Origin: Rhodospirillales bacterium
GTDB lineage: Bacteria; Pseudomonadota; Alphaproteobacteria; Reyranellales; Reyranellaceae
DNA: 64,000 nt
Assembly: GCA_016185145.1 (NCBI GenBank)
Contig: JACPOB010000183.1
Span: 1 to 64,000, forward strand
Direction: 5' to 3'
Below are positions 58,895-64,000 of the stretch, in pieces (the stretch's first letter is position 1; each line of letters opens with the position of its first letter). The notes under the pieces were generated by a model that worked only from the letters and a program-made list of their open reading frames with translations, was not told the origin of the DNA and ran no database searches. A program made the translations under genes and the position numbers.

Positions 58895-59772
58895 TTTGTC
58901 TGTCCAAACAGGCCGGCCGGCTTGACCAGCAGCACCAGCGCCATGACCACGAAGATCACGGTATTGGAGGCCGGCGGATAGAACACCTTGGTCAGGCCCT
59001 CGATCAGGCCGAGGCCGAACCCGGTGACGATCGAGCCCATGATCGAGCCCATGCCGCCGATCACCACGACGGCGAACACCACCAGCACCAGGTTGGTGCC
59101 CATCAGGGCCGAGACCTGCTGGATGGGCGCCGCCAGCACGCCCGCCAACGCCGCGAGGCCGACGCCGAGGCCGTAGGTCAGCGTGATCAGGCGCGGCACG
59201 TTGATGCCGAAGGCGCGGACCAGGGTCGGATTCTCGGTCGCCGCGCGCAGGTAGGCGCCGAGCTTGGTGCGCTCGATGCCGTACCAGGTGGCGAGGCAGA
59301 TCACGAGAGCCGCCACCACGACGAAGCCGCGATAGGTCGGCAGGAACATGAAGCCGAGATTGTAGCCGCCGGGAATCGGGTTGGGGTAAGGCGCACCGGA
59401 GGAGCCCCACTTCCATTGGAACAGGCCCTCGATCACCAGGGCGAGACCGAAGGTCAGCAGGAAGCCGTAGAGATGGTCGAGATGATAGATGCGCTTCAGC
59501 AGCAGGCGCTCCAGCACGACGCCGAACAGGCCGACGACGATCGGCGCCAGCACCAGCGCGGCCCAGAACGGTATGTCGAGGATCGTGAGCATCAGCCAGG
59601 CAGCGAACGCGCCCATCATGTACTGCGCGCCGTGCGTGAAGTTGATCACATTCAGCATGCCGAAGATGACGGCGAGCCCCAGGCTCAGCATGGCGTAGAA
59701 AGCGCCGTTGATCAGGCCGAGCAGGAGCTGGCCGAACAGGGCCTGGGGCGGGATTCCGATGAGCTCGAACAT
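58891..59772 (-). CDS. livH: Branched-chain amino acid-type ABC permease LivH
   Basis: 293 aa from MFELIGIPPQALFGQLLLGL. Hallmarks: NGAFYAMLSLGLAVIFGMLN then VINFTHGAQYMMGAFAAW, RTKLGAYLRAATENPTLVRA (EAA-type coupling loop) and GGMGSIMGSIVTGFGLGLIE. Pairs with LivM. It is 4 bases from livF and coupled to livM; gene order livG-livF-livH-livM. Confidence 0.93.
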   Translation of the reverse strand: MFELIGIPPQALFGQLLLGLINGAFYAMLSLGLAVIFGMLNVINFTHGAQYMMGAFAAWLMLTILDIPFWAALVLAPIVVGLFGVVLERLLLKRIYHLDHLYGFLLTFGLALVIEGLFQWKWGSSGAPYPNPIPGGYNLGFMFLPTYRGFVVVAALVICLATWYGIERTKLGAYLRAATENPTLVRAFGINVPRLITLTYGLGVGLAALAGVLAAPIQQVSALMGTNLVLVVFAVVVIGGMGSIMGSIVTGFGLGLIEGLTKVFYPPASNTVIFVVMALVLLVKPAGLFGQTK

Positions 59773-59776
59773 GGCG

Positions 59777-60473
<697 letters not shown>

Positions 60474-60481
<8 letters not shown>

Positions 60482-61232
60482 GGCCCGTCCCGACATAGGC
60501 TTCGACGACCGCGGGGTCCCTGGACACCGTCGCGTAAGGCCCTTCCGCAAGCACCTCGCCGCGCGCCAACACGGTGATGGTGTCGGAGAGGTCGGCGACG
60601 ACGGACATGTTGTGCTCGACCATGAGTACGGTGCGATCGCGGGCGACAGTGCGGATGAGCGCGGCGATGCGCTTGATGTCTTCCTGGCCGAGACCGGCCA
60701 TCGGCTCGTCGAGCAGCATCATCTCGGGCTCGAGCGCGAGCGTGGTGGCGATCTCCAGGGCGCGCTTGCGGCCATAAGGCAGCTCGACCGCCGGCAGTTC
60801 GGCGAAGGCTTCGAGGCCGACCGCCGTCACCAGTTCCATGGCGCGACCGTCGAGCTGGCTCAGCACCCTTTCGCTACGCCAGAAGAAGAAGGAGTTTCTA
60901 AGCTTACGCTGTAGAGCGACACGAACATTCTCGCGTACCGAAAGATGCGGAAAGACCGCCGATATCTGGAAGGAGCGCGCCAGCCCCATGCGCGCGATCG
61001 CCGCAGGCGAGCTGCCGGTGATGTTGCGCCCGTTGAAGTGAATCTGGCCCCCGGTCGGAGTCAGAAAGTGCGTAAGCAGGTTGAAGCACGTCGTCTTGCC
61101 GGCACCATTCGGCCCGATCAGGGCGTGAATTGTGCCGCGTCGCACGTGCAGATTGACGTTCTTGACGGCGACGAAGCCCTTGAACTCCTTCGTCAGTCCT
61201 TCCGCCTTGAGAATTACTTCTTCTTTGGCCAT
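60474..61232 (-). CDS. livG: ABC transporter ATP-binding protein LivG
   Basis: 252 aa. Walker A GPNGAGKTT, MGLARSFQISAVFPHLSVRE (LivG Q-loop), signature-type LPYGRKRALEIA, Walker B MMLLDEPMAGL and H-loop LMVEHNM. First gene of the minus-strand uptake operon. It is divergent from the binding-protein gene at 61393 across 160 bases that must hold both promoters. The KLRNSFFFWRSERV stretch is a LivG insertion. Confidence 0.94.
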
Positions 61233-61392
61233 CCCGCCTCCCTGCGGTGTGGCGAATTAATCGAAGGTTGGCGTCGCTGTCCAGCACTGCGCCCGCCTCC
61301 GCCCGCTGGCGCCCCCACTGGCGCCCTCTTCGCGCGGCCGCTAGATATCGGGCGCACCACGGGGAGTAGAACCGTTTTGGGAGGACAAGCGT

Positions 61393-62628
61393 ATGAGAGT
61401 TGGTAAATCTGTTCGATATGTCGGCGCGGCCGTTGCCGCCGCCGGTTTGACCGCCTTGGGAATGGTCGCAATCGCCCAGGCCCAGGCGCCGGCACCGCTC
61501 AAGATCGGTGTCATGGAAGGATTTTCGGGCGTCTACGGCGACCTCACCGCCGGTGAAGTCGAAGCCATGCAGATGGCGGTCGAGGATGCCACCAAGGAGA
61601 CAGGCGGCAAGGTGCTCGGCCGCACGGTCGAGATCCTGTCGGCCGACCATCAGACCAAGCCCGATGTCGGCGCCCAGATCGCGCGGCGCTGGTACGACGT
61701 CGACGGCGTCAAGATGATCACCGGCCTCGGCACCTCCTCGGTGGCGCTGGCGGTGCGCAAGATCGCCCAGGAGAAAGGCCTCATCGACATCAATACGGGT
61801 GCTGCCTCGGCCGACCTCACCGGCCCGGCCTGCTCGGAGACCGGCGCGCACTGGGTGTACGACACCTACGCCTTGGCGCACGTGACGGGCGAGGCCATGG
61901 TGAAGGCGGGCGGCGACTCCTGGTACTTCCTCACGGCCGACTACGCTTTCGGCCATGCGCTCGAGCGCGATGTCACTGAAGTCGTGAAGGCAGCCGGCGG
62001 CAAGGTGCTGGGCAGCGTCCGGCATCCGCTCAGCACGCAGGACTTCTCGTCCTTCCTGCTGCAGGCCCAGGCTTCGAAGGCCAAGGTGATCGGCCTCGCC
62101 AACGCCGGCCAGGACACGATCAACTCGATCAAGCAGGCAGGCGAGTTCGGCATCACCAAGGCAGGCCAGAAGCTCGCGGGCCTGCTCGTCTTCGCGACCG
62201 ACGTTCAGTCGCTCACCCTGCCGGTGGCCCAAGGCCTGGTGCTCACCGAGTCGTTCTACTGGGACCTGAACGACGAGACTCGCGCCTGGACCAAGCGCTA
62301 CCGCGCCAAGAAGGACAAGTTGCCCAGCATGTTGACGGTCGGCGTCTACAGCTCGACCTTGCACTACCTGAAGGCCGTGCAGGCCGCCGGCACCGACGAC
62401 GCCAAGGCGGTGATGGCCAAGATGCGCGAGATCCCGGTCAACGACGTCATGACCAAGAACGGTAAGCTGCGCGAGGACGGCCGGCTGGTGCGCGACATGT
62501 ACCTGTTCGAGGTGAAGTCGCCGGCCGAATCCAAGAGCAAGGACGACATCTACAAGCTGATCGCCACGGTGCCGGGCGACCAGGCCTACCGTCCGCTCAA
62601 GGACGGCAAGTGCCCGTTCGTGAAGTAG
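61393..62628 (+). CDS. Periplasmic binding protein of a HAAT-type ABC transporter, paralogue 1
   Basis: 411 aa, with signal peptide (MRVGKSVRYVGAAVAAAGLT ending AQAQA). Type I fold (Peripla_BP_6): APLKIGVMEGFSGVYGDLTA, ILSADHQTKPDVGAQIARRW, MITGLGTSSVALAVRKIAQE, WYFLTADYAFGHALERDVTE, KVIGLANAGQDTINSIKQAG and SFYWDLNDETRAWTKRY. Good RBS (GGGAGGA). The class usually binds amino acids, aromatic acids or short amides; the DINTGAASADLTG pocket does not decide which. It is divergent from livGFHM and very likely its receptor. A terminator follows. Confidence 0.92.
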   Translation: MRVGKSVRYVGAAVAAAGLTALGMVAIAQAQAPAPLKIGVMEGFSGVYGDLTAGEVEAMQMAVEDATKETGGKVLGRTVEILSADHQTKPDVGAQIARRWYDVDGVKMITGLGTSSVALAVRKIAQEKGLIDINTGAASADLTGPACSETGAHWVYDTYALAHVTGEAMVKAGGDSWYFLTADYAFGHALERDVTEVVKAAGGKVLGSVRHPLSTQDFSSFLLQAQASKAKVIGLANAGQDTINSIKQAGEFGITKAGQKLAGLLVFATDVQSLTLPVAQGLVLTESFYWDLNDETRAWTKRYRAKKDKLPSMLTVGVYSSTLHYLKAVQAAGTDDAKAVMAKMREIPVNDVMTKNGKLREDGRLVRDMYLFEVKSPAESKSKDDIYKLIATVPGDQAYRPLKDGKCPFVK

Positions 62629-62650
62629 CGAATTCACAGGATCGACGGGG

Positions 62651-62680
62651 AAAAGGGCGCCTTCGGGCGCCCTTTTCTTT
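62651..62680 (+). terminator. Rho-independent terminator
   Basis: AAAAGGGCGCC, a TTCG loop, GGCGCCCTTTT, then CTTT. Eleven-pair stem with a T-rich tail, 22 bases after the first binding-protein gene. A similar AGGGCGCCTT begins just before the end of the window, downstream of the second paralogue. Confidence 0.9.
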
Positions 62681-62736
62681 GGCCACCGGTCGGCTAGATT
62701 TGCACGGCAGGGGCACAAATGCGGGAGGCGAATCCT

Positions 62737-63963
62737 ATGGCATCCAGAAAATCGTTTCGTCGTGCCGGCGCGGCCGCTTCGGTGGTCGGCCTGGCCGTTG
62801 CGGGCCTCGTGGCCATGGCGCAGGCTCAAACGCAACAGGGGCCGCTCAAGATCGGCATCACCGAAGGCTTTTCCGGCGTCTATGCCGACCTGAACCTCGG
62901 CGAGGTCGAGGCCGCGCAGATGGCGATCGACGATTTCGGCGGCAAGGTGCTCGGCCGCCCGATCGAGCTCCTGTCGGCCGACCATCAGACCAAGCCCGAT
63001 GTCGGCGCCCAGATCGCGCGTCGCTGGTACGACGTCGACGGCGTCAGCATGATCACCGGCATCGGCACCTCGTCGGTGGCGCTGGCCGTGCGCAAGATTG
63101 CCCAGGAAAAGGGCAAGATCGACATCAACACCGGCGCCGCCTCGGCCGACCTGACCGGCCCGGCCTGCTCGGAGACCGGCGCGCACTGGGTCTACGACAC
63201 CTACGCGCTCGCCAAGGTGACCGGCGGCGCCATCGTCAAGGGCGGCGGCGATTCCTGGTACTTCCTCACGGCCGACTACGCTTTCGGCCATGCGCTGGAG
63301 CGCGACGTGACGGCCGTGGTGCAGGCCGCCGGCGGCAAGGTGCTGGGTGGCGTCAGGCATCCGCTCTCGACGCAGGACTTCTCGTCCTTCCTGCTGCAGG
63401 CCCAGGCCTCCAAGGCCAAGATCATCGGGCTGGCCAATGCCGGCCAGGACACGATCAACTCGATCAAGCAGGCGGGCGAGTTCGGCATCGTCAAGGGCGG
63501 CCAGCGTCTGGCCGGCCTCCTGGTCTTCTCGACCGACGTGAATTCGCTCACCCTGCCGGTGGCGCAGGGCCTGGTGCTCACCGAGGCGTTCTATTGGGAC
63601 ATGAACGACGAGACCCGTGCCTGGACCAAGCGCTTCCGCGCCAAGCGCGACAAGATCCCGAGCATGCTGACGGCCGGCGCCTACAGCGCGACCCTGCACT
63701 ACCTGAAGGCGGTGCAGGCCGCCGGCACCGACGAGGCCAAGGCGGTGATGGCCAAGATGCGCGAGATCCCGGTCAACGACGTCATGACAAAGAACGGCAA
63801 GCTGCGCGAGGACGGCCGGCTGGTGCGCGACATGTACCTCTTCCAGGTGAAGTCGCCGCAGGAGTCCAAGAGCAAGGACGACATTTATAAGCTGCTGGCC
63901 ACCGTGCCGGGCGACGAGGCCTACCGGCCGCTCAAGGACGGGAAGTGCCCGTACATAAAGTAA
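62737..63963 (+). CDS. Periplasmic binding protein of a HAAT-type ABC transporter, paralogue 2
   Basis: 408 aa from MASRKSFRRAGAAASVVGLA; the ATG at 62737 is chosen because GGGAGG lies 9 bases upstream, and the signal peptide reads through to AQAQTQQ. It matches paralogue 1 along its whole length: ILSADHQ-type core (ELLSADHQTKPDVGAQIARR), DINTGAASADLTGPACSETG, WYFLTADYAFGHALERDVTA and AKIIGLANAGQDTINSIKQA. Differences cluster near the N-terminus (DLNLGEVEAAQMAIDDFGGK, six residues shorter) and at scattered positions. It may recognise a related ligand for the same permease, or be a backup copy. Confidence 0.92.
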   Translation: MASRKSFRRAGAAASVVGLAVAGLVAMAQAQTQQGPLKIGITEGFSGVYADLNLGEVEAAQMAIDDFGGKVLGRPIELLSADHQTKPDVGAQIARRWYDVDGVSMITGIGTSSVALAVRKIAQEKGKIDINTGAASADLTGPACSETGAHWVYDTYALAKVTGGAIVKGGGDSWYFLTADYAFGHALERDVTAVVQAAGGKVLGGVRHPLSTQDFSSFLLQAQASKAKIIGLANAGQDTINSIKQAGEFGIVKGGQRLAGLLVFSTDVNSLTLPVAQGLVLTEAFYWDMNDETRAWTKRFRAKRDKIPSMLTAGAYSATLHYLKAVQAAGTDEAKAVMAKMREIPVNDVMTKNGKLREDGRLVRDMYLFQVKSPQESKSKDDIYKLLATVPGDEAYRPLKDGKCPYIK

Positions 63964-64000
63964 TCGACTTGATCATCTGACGAACGAGAGAGGGCGCCTT

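Overview
GC-rich bacterial chromosome segment, almost certainly from an alphaproteobacterium of the Bradyrhizobium/Reyranella type. This is inferred from an IalB-family protein, a porin joining an Omp25-like barrel to an OprB-like barrel, a complete GlgE-TreS-TreYZ glucan/trehalose operon and a LivFGHM uptake system with tandem binding proteins. No 16S or tRNA gene is present, so the genus cannot be fixed.

Layout. (1) 1-6840 is a scarred region: a broken IS256-type transposase, a DUF2167 protein, the double-barrel porin, a truncated IS630-type transposase abutting the first codons of another IS, and a small LexA/MarR-like winged-helix gene. (2) 6841-29134 is a prophage-like block. A methyltransferase gene meets, tail to tail, a long minus-strand late operon. 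In transcription order this runs: terminase small and large subunits, portal, scaffold, SU10-type major capsid protein, adaptor, an ADP-ribosyltransferase-like 'polyvalent' protein, stabilisation protein, collar fibre, GNAT, internal virion protein, PAPS-reductase-like protein, small structural proteins, then a lysis cassette (GH24 endolysin, Rz/Rz1) and a second collar fibre. A Cro/CI switch with visible operators sits at 27.0-28.1 kb. No integrase, replication gene or tape-measure gene was found. (3) 29340-30163 holds a Tyr-rich lipoprotein and a SpoIIAA/STAS-like protein facing each other across two large palindromes. (4) 30256-47051 is a seven-gene minus-strand operon (glgE, treS-mak, glgB, glgX, treZ, malQ, treY), nearly all joined by 4-nt start/stop overlaps. 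(5) 47349-53153 carries an HlyD-like adaptor, IalB, a dCache-HAMP adenylate cyclase, an RraA-like protein and a Ca2+/H+ antiporter. (6) 53397-57993 is an RND efflux pair plus a small membrane protein. (7) 57932-64000 is a livGFHM operon divergent from two tandem, closely related periplasmic binding protein genes.

How the parts work together. The glg/tre operon can interconvert trehalose, maltose, maltose-1-phosphate and branched alpha-glucan. TreS-Mak makes maltose-1-P, GlgE polymerises it, GlgB branches, GlgX debranches, MalQ recycles short chains, and TreY/TreZ release trehalose from the chain ends. The prophage has a full capsid, DNA-packaging and lysis module of short-tailed phage type, but no visible means of integration or replication. 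It may be a remnant, a satellite or a domesticated particle.

Most notable: three palindromic elements of roughly 84-97 nt lie in-frame inside, or exactly at the start of, three prophage genes. Other points are the ART-like protein in the virion operon, the shared operator at a third promoter, a one-base-frameshifted small gene sharing its N-terminal peptide with the tail fibre, and a GlgE carrying an N-terminal barrel-like domain without catalytic residues.
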